Below are positions 26,074-34,912 of a DNA stretch of 64,000 bases, piece after piece. A program made the position numbers and the translations under genes. The DNA is taken from contig CAZTHL010000001.1 of the NCBI GenBank assembly GCA_964613585.1, positions 62,001 through 126,000 of the forward strand, given 5' to 3'. A model generated the notes under the pieces. That model searched no databases and was not told where the DNA came from. It worked only from the letters and a program-made list of their open reading frames with translations. Positions within the stretch are counted from its first letter, which is position 1; every line of letters starts with the position of its first letter. The stretch is from CAZTHL01 sp964613585 (GTDB lineage Bacteria; Pseudomonadota; Alphaproteobacteria; DSM-16000; Inquilinaceae).

Positions 26074-26637
26074 GTGGCAACCGCTTCGGAAAGCTTTAGC
26101 GGAGGGCTCGCGACTCGCTATGCGACGGCGCTGTTCGAGCTCGCCGACGAGGCCAGGAGCCTCGACGAGGTCGCCGACGAGCTGCGGGCGATCGACGGCC
26201 TGCTGAGCGAGAGCCCGGATCTGCGCCGGCTTGTGCGCAGCCCCACGCTCTCGCGGGAGGAGCAGGCCCGGGCCATGGACGCCATCCTGACCCAGGCCGG
26301 GGCCAGCGAGCTGACCCGGCGCTTCGTTGGCGTGGTGACCGCCAAGCGTCGGCTGTTCTGGCTTCGCTCCATGATCCAGGCCTTCCTGGCCGAGTTGGCG
26401 CGCCGGCGCGGCGAGGTGACGGCCCGGGTCGTCTCGGCGCATCGTCTCAACCAGACACAGACGGCCCAGCTGACCGACCAGCTGAAGAAGTCGGTCGGCG
26501 CCAAGGTGACGGTGGACGTCCGGGTCGACGCCTCGCTGCTCGGCGGGATGATCGTCCAGGTCGGCTCGCGGATGGTCGATACATCGCTGCGCACTCAGCT
26601 CGACAAGCTGCAGCTGGCATTGAAGGGGGTTGGCTAA
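26074..26637 (+). CDS. atpH: ATP synthase F1 subunit delta
   Basis: 187 residues, starting at GTG 26074. The OSCP/delta subunit links F1 to the stator. ATRYATALFELADEARSLDE at the start and SLLGGMIVQVGSRMVDTSLR with TQLDKLQLALKG at the end are diagnostic. Its stop codon shares one base with the atpA start (TAATG). First gene of an atpHAGDC operon; F0 genes are not in the window, as is normal for alphaproteobacteria. Confidence 0.95.
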   Translation: MATASESFSGGLATRYATALFELADEARSLDEVADELRAIDGLLSESPDLRRLVRSPTLSREEQARAMDAILTQAGASELTRRFVGVVTAKRRLFWLRSMIQAFLAELARRRGEVTARVVSAHRLNQTQTAQLTDQLKKSVGAKVTVDVRVDASLLGGMIVQVGSRMVDTSLRTQLDKLQLALKGVG

Positions 26638-28166
26638 TGGAGATCCGCGCCGCCGAGATCTCGGACATCATCAAGAAGCAGATCGCCGAGTTCGGGGCCG
26701 AGGCGGAGGTCGCCGAGGTCGGACAGGTGCTGGCGGTGGGCGACGGCGTGGCCCGTGTCTACGGGCTCGACAACTGCCGGGCCGGCGAGATGGTCGAGTT
26801 CCCGGGCGGCATCAAGGGCATGGCCTTGAACCTCGAGGACGACAATGTCGGGGTCGTCATCTTCGGCGAGGACAAGGACATCAAGGAAGGCGACACGGTC
26901 AAGAGGACCGGCCTGATCGTCGACGTGCCGGTCGGCCCCGGTCTGCTCGGCCGGGTCGTCGACGGGCTCGGCAACCCCATCGACGGCAAGGGGCCGATCG
27001 AGGGAGGGGAGCGTCGCCGGGTCGACGTCAAGGCGCCGGGCATCATCCCGCGCAAGTCGGTTCACGAGCCGATGCAGACCGGCCTGAAGGCGATCGATGC
27101 GCTGACACCCATTGGCCGGGGCCAGCGCGAGCTGATCATCGGCGACCGGCAGACCGGCAAGACCGCGATCGCCGTCGACACCATCATCAATCAGCGCAAC
27201 GTCAACCAGACCGACGACGAGTCGAAGAAGCTGTACTGCATCTACGTCGCGGTCGGCCAGAAGCGCTCGACGGTCGCCCAGATCGTCAAGATGCTTCAGG
27301 ACTACGGCGCGATGGAGTATAGCATCGTCGTCGCCGCCACTGCGTCGGAGCCGGCGCCTCTGCAGTTCCTGGCGCCGTACTCCGGCTGTACGATGGGCGA
27401 ATATTTCCGCGACAACGGCATGCATGCGCTGCTGGTCTACGACGACCTGTCGAAGCAGGCGGTCGCCTACCGGCAGATGTCGCTGCTGCTGCGCCGGCCG
27501 CCGGGACGCGAGGCGTTCCCCGGCGACGTGTTCTATCTGCACAGCCGCCTTCTGGAGCGTGCCGCCAAGCTCAACGAGGCCAACGGTGCCGGCTCGCTCA
27601 CCGCCCTGCCGGTGGTCGAGACCCAGGCGGGCGACGTTTCGGCCTATATCCCGACCAACGTGATCTCGATCACCGACGGCCAGATCTTCCTGGAGACCGG
27701 GCTCTTCTACAAGGGCGTTCGCCCGGCCATCAATGTCGGCATATCGGTCAGCCGGGTCGGCTCAGCAGCGCAGATCAAGGCGATGAAGCAGGTCGCCGGC
27801 AAGATCAAGCTGGAGCTGGCGCAGTACCGGGAGATGGAGTCGTTCGCCCAGTTCGCCTCCGACCTTGATGCCTCCACCCAGCGCCTGCTGGCGCGCGGGG
27901 CGCGGCTGACCGAGCTGCTCAAGCAGCCGCAGTTCTCGCCGCAGCCGGTCGAGGAGCAGGTGGTGGCGATCTTCGCCGGCACCCGGGGGTTCCTCGACAA
28001 GCTGCCGGTGAGCGAGGTCACGCGCTTCGAGCGCGCCCTGATCGACGAGCTCCGCAGCAAGGCCGGCGACCTGCTGCAGACGATCCGAGAAGAGAAGGTG
28101 CTGTCGCCCGAGACGGAGGAGCGCCTGACCAAGTTCATTGGCGACTTCTCCAAGGTGTTCGTGTAG
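26637..28166 (+). CDS. atpA: ATP synthase F1 subunit alpha
   Basis: 509 residues. Non-catalytic nucleotide-binding subunit of the F1 hexamer. N-terminal MEIRAAEISDIIKKQI, beta-barrel VGDGVARVYGL, Walker A GDRQTGKT at residues 169-176, SNVISITDGQIF-type segment (TNVISITDGQIFLE), and RPAINVGISVSRVGSAAQ. Length and motifs are ordinary. It is translated immediately after atpH with one overlapping base. Confidence 0.98.
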   Translation: MEIRAAEISDIIKKQIAEFGAEAEVAEVGQVLAVGDGVARVYGLDNCRAGEMVEFPGGIKGMALNLEDDNVGVVIFGEDKDIKEGDTVKRTGLIVDVPVGPGLLGRVVDGLGNPIDGKGPIEGGERRRVDVKAPGIIPRKSVHEPMQTGLKAIDALTPIGRGQRELIIGDRQTGKTAIAVDTIINQRNVNQTDDESKKLYCIYVAVGQKRSTVAQIVKMLQDYGAMEYSIVVAATASEPAPLQFLAPYSGCTMGEYFRDNGMHALLVYDDLSKQAVAYRQMSLLLRRPPGREAFPGDVFYLHSRLLERAAKLNEANGAGSLTALPVVETQAGDVSAYIPTNVISITDGQIFLETGLFYKGVRPAINVGISVSRVGSAAQIKAMKQVAGKIKLELAQYREMESFAQFASDLDASTQRLLARGARLTELLKQPQFSPQPVEEQVVAIFAGTRGFLDKLPVSEVTRFERALIDELRSKAGDLLQTIREEKVLSPETEERLTKFIGDFSKVFV

Positions 28167-28251
28167 GCGGCGGAGACGACGGAGGGCCGGGACGTCCCGG
28201 GCCTCCGCCCAAGACAGCAAGACGGTAAGCATCACGGGTTAGGGCGTTGCC

Positions 28252-29139
28252 ATGCCCAGTCTGAAGGACCTGCGGAACCGGATCAGCAGCGTCAAGTCGA
28301 CGCAGAAGATCACGTCCGCCATGAAGATGGTGGCGGCCTCGCGGCTCAAGCGTGCTCAGGAGCAGGCCGAGGCCGGGCGGCCCTATTCCGAGCGCATGGA
28401 GCGAATGCTCACCAGCCTCGCGTCGCGGCTTGCCGGCTCGGGCAGCGGGCCGCGCCTGGTCAGGGGCACCGGAGCCGACCAGGTGCAGTTGCTGGTGCCC
28501 GTCACCTCCGACCGTGGCCTGTGCGGCGGCTTCAACGGATCCATCGTGCGCGAGACGCGCCGGCGGATCCGCGCGCTGGAGGCCGAGGGCAAGACGGTCA
28601 AGCTGATGTGCATCGGCCGCAAGGCGCGCGACCTTCTGCGCCGGGACTACAGCAGCCTGATCATCGAGAGCGTCACCGAGGTCGGTCGGCCGCGGCTCGG
28701 CTTCGACGATGCCGATGCCATCGGCGGCACCATCCTCGGTCGCTTCGACGCCGGCGAGTTCGACGTCTGCACCATCATCTACAACCGGTTCCGCTCGGCG
28801 ATCAGCCAGATCGTCACGGTTCAGCAGCTGATCCCGGTGGCGCTCCCGGAGACCGGCGGCGCGCCGGCGGTCGGCCAGGGCCGAGCCGCCTACGAGTTCG
28901 AGCCGGAAGAGGAGAGCATCCTGGCGGAGCTGCTGCCGCGCAACCTGAAGGTGCAGGTGTTCAAGGCCCTTCTGGAGTCGTCAGCCAGCGAGCACGGGGC
29001 CCGCATGACCGCCATGGACAACGCGACCCGCAACGCGGGCGACATGATCGACAGTCTGACCCTGCAGTACAACCGCACCCGGCAGGCCGCGATCACCAAG
29101 GAGCTCATCGAGATCATCTCCGGCGCCGAGGCCGTCTAG
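28252..29139 (+). CDS. atpG: ATP synthase F1 subunit gamma
   Basis: 295 residues. The central rotor shaft. N-terminal SLKDLRNRISSVKSTQKITS and AMKMVAASRLKRAQ, the LCGGFNGSI segment in the Rossmann-like part, and C-terminal EHGARMTAMDNATRNAGDMI followed by LQYNRTRQAAITKELIEIIS are all family hallmarks. It lies 85 nt after atpA and 52 nt before atpD in the operon. Confidence 0.97.
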   Translation: MPSLKDLRNRISSVKSTQKITSAMKMVAASRLKRAQEQAEAGRPYSERMERMLTSLASRLAGSGSGPRLVRGTGADQVQLLVPVTSDRGLCGGFNGSIVRETRRRIRALEAEGKTVKLMCIGRKARDLLRRDYSSLIIESVTEVGRPRLGFDDADAIGGTILGRFDAGEFDVCTIIYNRFRSAISQIVTVQQLIPVALPETGGAPAVGQGRAAYEFEPEEESILAELLPRNLKVQVFKALLESSASEHGARMTAMDNATRNAGDMIDSLTLQYNRTRQAAITKELIEIISGAEAV

Positions 29140-29191
29140 GCCTCCGGGCAAGCCGAGATCTACCGCCGTTCGACAAGGAGACACGAGGACC

Positions 29192-30643
29192 ATGGCGACC
29201 AAGGCCGCTGCCGCCAAGACCAGGAGCAACGTCACCGGCAAGATCAAGCAGGTGCTTGGCGCCATCGTCGACGTCCAGTTCGAGGGCGACCTGCCGGAGA
29301 TCATGAGCGCGCTGCACCTCGAACTGGACGGCAAGACGCTGGTCCTCGAGGTGGCCCAGCACCTCGGTGAGAGCACGGTCCGCTGCATCGCCATGGACTC
29401 GACCGATGGCTTGGTGCGCGGGCAGGAGGTGGTCGACACCGGTGGCCCGATCACCGTGCCGGTCGGGCCGGAGACCCTTGGCCGAATCCTCAACGTGATC
29501 GGCGAGCCGGTTGACGAGCGGGGCCCCGTGGTCACCAAGATGCGCTCGCCGATCCATAAATCGGCGCCTGAGTTCGTCGACCAGTCGACGGAGTCCGAGG
29601 TTCTCGTGACCGGCATCAAGGTCGTCGATTTGCTGGCGCCCTATGCCCGTGGCGGCAAGGTCGGGCTGTTCGGCGGCGCCGGGGTCGGCAAGACCGTCCT
29701 GATCATGGAGCTGATCAACAACGTCGCGAAGGCGCACGGCGGCTATTCCGTGTTTGCCGGCGTCGGCGAGCGCACCCGCGAGGGCAACGACCTTTACCAC
29801 GAGATGATTGAATCCGGTGTCATCCAGCTGGAAGGCGGCGGCTCCAAAGCGGCGCTCGTCTATGGCCAGATGAACGAGCCGCCGGGTGCGCGCGCGCGCG
29901 TGGGCCTGTCCGGGCTGACGCTGGCCGAGTACTTTCGCGACGAGGAAGGGCAGGACGTGCTGTTCTTTGTCGACAACATCTTCCGTTTTACCCAGGCGGG
30001 CTCGGAAGTCTCGGCGCTGCTCGGCCGCATTCCGTCGGCCGTCGGCTACCAGCCGACGCTTGCCACCGACATGGGCGCGCTTCAGGAGCGCATCACCTCG
30101 ACCACCAAAGGCTCGATCACCTCGGTGCAGGCCATCTATGTGCCGGCCGACGACCTGACCGATCCGGCGCCCGCCACTTCATTCGCGCACCTCGACGCGA
30201 CGACCGTGCTGAGCCGCTCCATCGCGGAGCTGGGCATCTATCCGGCGGTCGATCCGCTCGACTCGACCAGCCGCATCCTTGATCCGCGGGTGGTCGGGGA
30301 CGAGCATTACCAAGTCGCGCGCGATGTCCAGAGGGTGCTGCAGACCTACAAGGCCCTCCAGGACATCATCGCGATTCTGGGCATGGACGAGCTGTCGGAG
30401 GACGACAAGCTGACCGTGGCCCGCGCCCGGAAGATCCAGCGTTTCCTGAGCCAGCCCTTCTTCGTGGCCGAGGTGTTCACCGGCACGCCGGGGGTGCTGG
30501 TCCCGATCGAGGAAACGATCCGCGGCTTCAAGGGGATCGTCGCTGGCGACTACGACCATCTGCCGGAGGCCGCCTTCTACATGGTCGGCTCCATCGACGA
30601 CGCGGTCGAGAAGGGACGCCGTCTGGCGGCGGAGGCGGCATGA
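29192..30643 (+). CDS. atpD: ATP synthase F1 subunit beta
   Basis: 483 residues. Catalytic subunit: Walker A GGAGVGKT at residues 161-168, GERTREGNDLYHEM near 197, Walker B region VLFFVDNIFRFTQAGSEVSA, and the DELSEDDKLTVARARKIQRF segment (DELSEED in most bacteria). The first 15 residues are an Ala/Lys-rich extension, which is common in alphaproteobacteria. A purine-rich AAGGAGACACGAGG lies upstream of the start. Confidence 0.98.
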   Translation: MATKAAAAKTRSNVTGKIKQVLGAIVDVQFEGDLPEIMSALHLELDGKTLVLEVAQHLGESTVRCIAMDSTDGLVRGQEVVDTGGPITVPVGPETLGRILNVIGEPVDERGPVVTKMRSPIHKSAPEFVDQSTESEVLVTGIKVVDLLAPYARGGKVGLFGGAGVGKTVLIMELINNVAKAHGGYSVFAGVGERTREGNDLYHEMIESGVIQLEGGGSKAALVYGQMNEPPGARARVGLSGLTLAEYFRDEEGQDVLFFVDNIFRFTQAGSEVSALLGRIPSAVGYQPTLATDMGALQERITSTTKGSITSVQAIYVPADDLTDPAPATSFAHLDATTVLSRSIAELGIYPAVDPLDSTSRILDPRVVGDEHYQVARDVQRVLQTYKALQDIIAILGMDELSEDDKLTVARARKIQRFLSQPFFVAEVFTGTPGVLVPIEETIRGFKGIVAGDYDHLPEAAFYMVGSIDDAVEKGRRLAAEAA

Positions 30644-30674
30644 GCCGGCGACCGAGCGTGACGAGGTAGAGCCA

Positions 30675-31082
30675 ATGGCGTCGAAGACCGATTTCGAGCT
30701 GGTGGCGCCGGAGCGGCTGCTCCTGGAGAAGCCGGTTGAGATGGTGATCGTGCCGGGGGCCGAAGGCAACATGGGCGCGCTCCACGGCCATGCGCCGGTG
30801 ATCTCCACCCTGCGGCCGGGCGTGATCACGGTGTACGAGGATCGGCCGACCGTGAGCGACTCGATCTTCGTTGCCGGCGGCTTCGTCGAGGTCACGCCGA
30901 GCCGGTGCACGGTGCTCGCCGAGGAGGCCGTGTCGGTGAACGAGATCGACCCTGCCGCCGTCGAGCAGACGATCCGAGACCTGACCGAGGATCTGGCCGA
31001 CGCCACCACCCCGACGGAGCGGACCCGGATCGAGAAGGCATTGACGGTAGCTCAGGCGAGGCGCCGGGCCGGAACCGCGTGA
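30675..31082 (+). CDS. atpC: ATP synthase F1 subunit epsilon
   Basis: 135 residues. Two-domain inhibitor/rotor subunit: N-terminal beta-sandwich (FELVAPERLLLEKPVEMVIV, PGAEGNMGALHGHAPVISTL, IFVAGGFVEVTP) and a C-terminal helical hairpin (EQTIRDLTEDLADAT to EKALTVAQARRRAG). Last gene of the atpHAGDC operon. No clear rho-independent terminator follows. Confidence 0.95.
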   Translation: MASKTDFELVAPERLLLEKPVEMVIVPGAEGNMGALHGHAPVISTLRPGVITVYEDRPTVSDSIFVAGGFVEVTPSRCTVLAEEAVSVNEIDPAAVEQTIRDLTEDLADATTPTERTRIEKALTVAQARRRAGTA

Positions 31083-31129
31083 TCACGGCCTCGGCTTGTC
31101 CTCATGATCAACCTTTGTGAACCAGACCG

Positions 31130-31240
31130 ATGATCCTCGAGCCCGACGACGGCTCGCCGGCTAGCACCGAGGCGCCGGCACGGGACCCTCAGACCGGCCA
31201 TGTCGGCGCGGAGGAGCATCCACAGGTCGACCGGCGATGA
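31130..31240 (+). CDS. Possible 36-residue leader peptide upstream of the ferritin-like gene
   Basis: A short frame MILEPDDGSPASTEAP... ends with TGA that overlaps the ATG of the next gene as ATGA. It is hydrophilic and acidic with no recognised motif, and lacks a strong ribosome site. The stop-start overlap suggests translational coupling, but overlaps of this kind also arise by chance. Confidence 0.25.
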   Translation: MILEPDDGSPASTEAPARDPQTGHVGAEEHPQVDRR

Positions 31241-32058
31241 CGTACAAGCACTGGACACTCGACGACATTCCCTGGAGCCGGTTCGAGCCCGACAAGGTCC
31301 GTGCCGACCAGGTGCGGATCATCAAGGCCGCGGCCATGGTGGAGTACAACGCGGCGGATTACGTCACCTACCTTGAGCACGTCTTCCAGGAGGACGATCT
31401 GTTCATCGAGGCGGCGCGCCGATGGGGCATCGAGGAGGTGCAGCATGGTGAGGCGCTTTCGCGCTGGGCCAGCACCGTCGATCCGGATTTCGACTTCGAT
31501 AGCCGCTTCGCCGCCTACCGCGAAGGCTTCCGCCTCGATCTCGACACGGAGAAGTCGGTGCGCGGCTCACGTCCTGGAGAGCTGGTGGCGCGATGCATGG
31601 TCGAGGTCGGCACCAGCTCGTACTACACGGCGATCGGCGACGGCACCGACGAGCCCGTGTTGCGCGCCATTTGCCGCAAGATTGCCTCGGACGAGCTGCG
31701 CCATTACAAGCTCTTCTATGACCACCTCAAGCGCTATCTCTCGATGGAGGGATTGAACCGTTTCCAGCGCATCCGCGTGGCGCTCGGCCGCATCGCCGAG
31801 ACCGAGGACGATGAGCTTTCCTACGCCTATTACGCCGCCAACAACCGTGGCGAGGCGTACGATCGTGAGCGCTGCAACAAGGAATACCGGGATCTGGCGT
31901 ACCGCTACTACAAGGAGCCCCATGTCGACCGCGGCATGGCGATGATATTCAAAGCCTGCGGCCTCAAGCCGCACAGCACCTTGTTCAACATGACCAGTCG
32001 TGGTGTCCGCTGGTACCTGCAGCGCCGGCAAAAGCACGCCCCCGACATGGCCGCGTGA
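31237..32058 (+). CDS. Ferritin-like di-iron domain protein
   Basis: 273 residues. Two candidate di-iron half-sites can be seen: an upstream Glu with IEEVQHGEALSRW (E-x-x-H, about residues 68-80) and ASDELRHYKLFYDHL (about 149-163), each in a long helix, as in acyl-ACP desaturase and related ferritin-like proteins. Further helices include AYYAANNRGEAYDRERCNKE. Homologues are annotated as ferritin-like or fatty-acid desaturase type 2-like; an oxygen-dependent role is likely, but the substrate is unknown. It follows the ATP synthase operon after about 155 nt. Confidence 0.8.
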   Translation: MTYKHWTLDDIPWSRFEPDKVRADQVRIIKAAAMVEYNAADYVTYLEHVFQEDDLFIEAARRWGIEEVQHGEALSRWASTVDPDFDFDSRFAAYREGFRLDLDTEKSVRGSRPGELVARCMVEVGTSSYYTAIGDGTDEPVLRAICRKIASDELRHYKLFYDHLKRYLSMEGLNRFQRIRVALGRIAETEDDELSYAYYAANNRGEAYDRERCNKEYRDLAYRYYKEPHVDRGMAMIFKACGLKPHSTLFNMTSRGVRWYLQRRQKHAPDMAA

Positions 32059-32392
32059 CGCCAAGCTCGTGCCAGTTTCGCCGGTGAGTGCCATGCAACC
32101 CTCTCTTCCCGGTCGAGCGAAGCGCACCTTGGAAGGCACTTGAGCCGGAAAGGCTCTGCGTGACGACCGGCAAGGGAGTCGTCCTTTGGGGCGGTGCGAC
32201 GGTCGACTTACGGTCAACACTCTCCCGCTTCGCTTATCCGGCGATAGAAGCGGCGTCGATCCGTTCACAGCCTCGGCCGTCGGTCGAGATCAATGGCGAC
32301 CGCTTTCGCGACACCACCGATCGTTGTAGGCCGCCCCGGGCGCTCCGCACCTTCTCGGCAGCCGGGATCCCCCACGCCACCAGCCCGCTTCG
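32059..32392. other. Intergenic region between convergent genes, nothing recognised
   Basis: 334 nt between the ferritin-like gene and the extensin gene, whose 3' ends face each other. No strong terminator hairpin with a T-run was found, and no conserved frame. Confidence 0.5.
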
Positions 32393-33013
32393 TCAGACTC
32401 CGCAATGCCGCCAGCGGCCAATATCCAGGTGGAAGTGGTCCTGGTGGTCGGCATCGCTGTTCGGCGTCAGCACGACGCTGAACAGGGAGCACGCTCCGGC
32501 GGCTGCACGCCGCAGGAAGAGGCTTCGCCGATCACCGGTTCGCCAATGCCGGTCGATCCGGAGCAGCGTGCCGTCCGCCAGCTCGAAGGCCGAGATGTCG
32601 ATGGCGCGACCATGGGCATGCTCGGAGAGGCGCCCGGCGTTGCGCCGCATGCTTCGGCACACATAGGTCCCGTAGTGATGAAGACGGACCACCGGCTGGC
32701 CAAACAGCTCGAAGGCCAAGGGCTGCACCACCTTGATCTCGAAGTCGTGCAGCGTCATCGCCAGCGGGCAGCTCATTCGTGCCGGGCGGCTGAGCGCGGC
32801 GGAGGATCGCGCCACGGAGACGGCGTCGGTGATGCCGCAGCCGTGGCCGTTGTGAAAGTCGGCCACCGGGGTGAAGCGGATGCCGCGCTCGATCAGCGTG
32901 TTGAGGCACTGTGCCCCGCCGATCGGGCTTGGTGGCGGCTTCGGTGCGGGACCGGCGCACGACACGACCAGCAGGAACGCGAGCAGGCCGGGGGTCCGCG
33001 ACGCCAGGCTCAA
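32393..33013 (-). CDS. Extensin-family lipoprotein (D-Ala-D-Ala carboxypeptidase-like)
   Basis: 206 residues, starting at TTG 33013, which overlaps the rppH stop (TTGA). A lipobox LVVSCAG near residue 19 predicts a lipoprotein. The C-terminal extensin-like domain has CPLAMTLHDFEIKVVQPLAF, VRLHHYGTYVCRSM, SEHAHGRAIDISAFEL and DHQDHFHLDIG; His and Asp residues match the metal-binding pattern of VanY/DacA-like peptidases. Bacterial members probably trim peptidoglycan stem peptides. Part of a leftward envelope operon. Confidence 0.88.
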   Translation of the reverse strand: MSLASRTPGLLAFLLVVSCAGPAPKPPPSPIGGAQCLNTLIERGIRFTPVADFHNGHGCGITDAVSVARSSAALSRPARMSCPLAMTLHDFEIKVVQPLAFELFGQPVVRLHHYGTYVCRSMRRNAGRLSEHAHGRAIDISAFELADGTLLRIDRHWRTGDRRSLFLRRAAAGACSLFSVVLTPNSDADHQDHFHLDIGRWRHCGV

Positions 33014-33519
33014 CGCTCACCCCGAAGGCCGTCCAGATGGGGAGCGAATTCTCTGAAGACGGCCTCATAGAGCGGCCGCTTGAAGCCGACAATGCCGTTG
33101 CGCACCTCATCCGGCTCGGCCCAGCGCCAAGCGTCGAACTCCCCGTCCGGGCCGTCGAGCGCAATGTCCGCATCGGTTCCCGTGAAGCGGAGCAGGAACC
33201 ATTTCTGCTCCTGGCCGCGGTATCGGCCGCCCCAGACACGGCCAAGTAGCTCCTGTGGCAGATCGTACCGCAGCCAGTTTTGGGTTTCCGCGACGATCTC
33301 GGCTCTCCGGGTTCCGGTCTCCTCGCCCAACTCGCGCAGGGCGGCGTGATGCGGGACCTCGCCGGCGTCGATGCCGCCTTGCGGCATCTGCCAAGCGTCG
33401 GGCGTGTCCGTTCGCCGGGCGACAAAGACCTTTCCGGCATCGTTGACCAGCATGATGCCGACGCCGCGACGATAACGCTGCGGGCAAGCGCGGGTCGCCG
33501 CTTGAGGATCGTCGGTCAC
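33010..33519 (-). CDS. rppH: RNA pyrophosphohydrolase
   Basis: 169 residues. Nudix hydrolase that removes pyrophosphate from mRNA 5' ends to start decay. Nudix box: GGIDAGEVPHHAALRELGEE followed by TGT. RppH-specific YRRGVGIMLVND, WQMPQGGIDAGE, WLRYDLPQ, GQEQKWFLLRF and FDAWRWAEPDE are all present. Its start overlaps the end of the polysaccharide deacetylase gene by four bases, and its stop overlaps the extensin start, so translation is tightly coupled. Confidence 0.95.
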   Translation of the reverse strand: MTDDPQAATRACPQRYRRGVGIMLVNDAGKVFVARRTDTPDAWQMPQGGIDAGEVPHHAALRELGEETGTRRAEIVAETQNWLRYDLPQELLGRVWGGRYRGQEQKWFLLRFTGTDADIALDGPDGEFDAWRWAEPDEVRNGIVGFKRPLYEAVFREFAPHLDGLRGER

Positions 33520-34856
33520 GAGGGCTCCTGACGTTCGACAACGGCCGAGATGGGCGCGAGGACGATACCACGCTCCTCCAAGGAGGGGATCCAGGCGTGG
33601 AGCCGTTCAAGGGTCACTGGAAAGGGCAGGCCGACGCCGATGGCATTCCCGTCTTCCAAGGCAATCTCCTCAAGCTCGCGCAGCTTGAGATCGATCGCGT
33701 CTCGGGAGGCAACCGAATCGATGAAGCGGTCGCTCACCGCCCAGGGCATCCCCACACTGGCCGCGAGTCGTGACACGGTCGACTGGCTGGTGGTGCGGCT
33801 GTCCAGGACCAGAAGCCCGCGCTGAGCCAGAGCGGCCAGCATCGGCTCCAGCGAATCGGGCGTGGCGGTGAAGCGGGATCCCATGGTGCTGACCACGCCG
33901 ACATAGCCGATGCCGCGGCTCAGAACATGGTTCAGCCGCTCACGATTGCGGTCGGGACCGAGCGACGTAAGCAGTGTCAGGGGGCCGGGGTCGTCCTGCG
34001 GATAGGTTTCCGGCTCCATGGGCAGCATCATCAGGGCCTCGTGTCCGGCTGCCCTGGCCTGGGGCAGCCAGACGTCGAGCTCGGGCGCGTAGGGTGAGAA
34101 GGCCAGGGTGACCGCGCCCGGCAGCCGCTGGATCGCGGTCTCCGTAGCGAAGCTCGACAACCCGAGATCGGTGATGACAATGGCGATTCGGGAACGGCCG
34201 TCGGTGGCCGCCACGCGCCGGGCGTAGGCCTGCCAAGGCTCCCGACCGTCCGGAGCGATTCGGGGCAGGGGACCGATATCCGTCACCTCGATCAGGTCGG
34301 GCGGCGGGGGCGGCGGCGCGGCCGACGCAATCTGCGTGAACTGGCCTTCATCAATCTCGACGGCGGGCCGCGCCGGCGCGCCGATCTCGATGGGCGTTCC
34401 CGGTGACGATGGCGCAGGCAACGCCGCCTGCGAGGGGGGCTCTCCGGTTGGCTGACCGGGCCGTGTCAATGGTGGCAGCTCGCCTTCCTCAACGATCGGT
34501 GGCCGGTCCTCCTCACCGTCTGTCTCCGAGTGCTGAGCCGACGGGGCGGCGGATTCCGGCTGGGGCGCGACCGGCGCGGCAGCCTGCCCGGGCGGGCTCC
34601 GATCGATGACCTCAAAAGGAGGCGGCGGAGCCGGCCGGTCGATGGCACGGGCTACCTGCAGGCTGGCGCGATCCGCAGCCACGCGAATCTCGAGCAGGGT
34701 CGACTCGGCGGTGACGGCGAGCCAGACGATCGTGACGGCCAGGGAGGCCACCAGGACAAACCAGCCGATCGACGGGCTGCTGACGCTCCCGAGGGAGCGC
34801 CAAGCGCCGATCACTGGAGAAGGAGAGCGTCGTTGGCTTTTGGAAAGCGCCGACAA
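33516..34856 (-). CDS. Divergent polysaccharide deacetylase family protein (YibQ-like)
   Basis: 446 residues. One membrane anchor (IGWFVLVASLAVTIVWLAV, about 30-49), a long Pro/Ala/Glu-rich linker to about residue 215, then a YibQ-type deacetylase-like barrel: IAIVITDLGLSSFATETAIQ, VTLAFSPYAPELD, ALMMLPMEPETYPQDDPGPL, YVGVVSTMGSRFTA and LVLDSRTTSQSTVS. It occupies the usual place downstream of envC and ctpA and before rppH. Periplasmic and envelope-linked; catalytic activity is unproven because metal ligands are only partly conserved. Confidence 0.9.
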   Translation of the reverse strand: MSALSKSQRRSPSPVIGAWRSLGSVSSPSIGWFVLVASLAVTIVWLAVTAESTLLEIRVAADRASLQVARAIDRPAPPPPFEVIDRSPPGQAAAPVAPQPESAAPSAQHSETDGEEDRPPIVEEGELPPLTRPGQPTGEPPSQAALPAPSSPGTPIEIGAPARPAVEIDEGQFTQIASAAPPPPPPDLIEVTDIGPLPRIAPDGREPWQAYARRVAATDGRSRIAIVITDLGLSSFATETAIQRLPGAVTLAFSPYAPELDVWLPQARAAGHEALMMLPMEPETYPQDDPGPLTLLTSLGPDRNRERLNHVLSRGIGYVGVVSTMGSRFTATPDSLEPMLAALAQRGLLVLDSRTTSQSTVSRLAASVGMPWAVSDRFIDSVASRDAIDLKLRELEEIALEDGNAIGVGLPFPVTLERLHAWIPSLEERGIVLAPISAVVERQEPS

Positions 34857-34912
34857 CGTAGGCCTCGAAGCAACGTCGGATCCGCCCGACTGTGCAACCG
34901 CGGCCCTGCCGT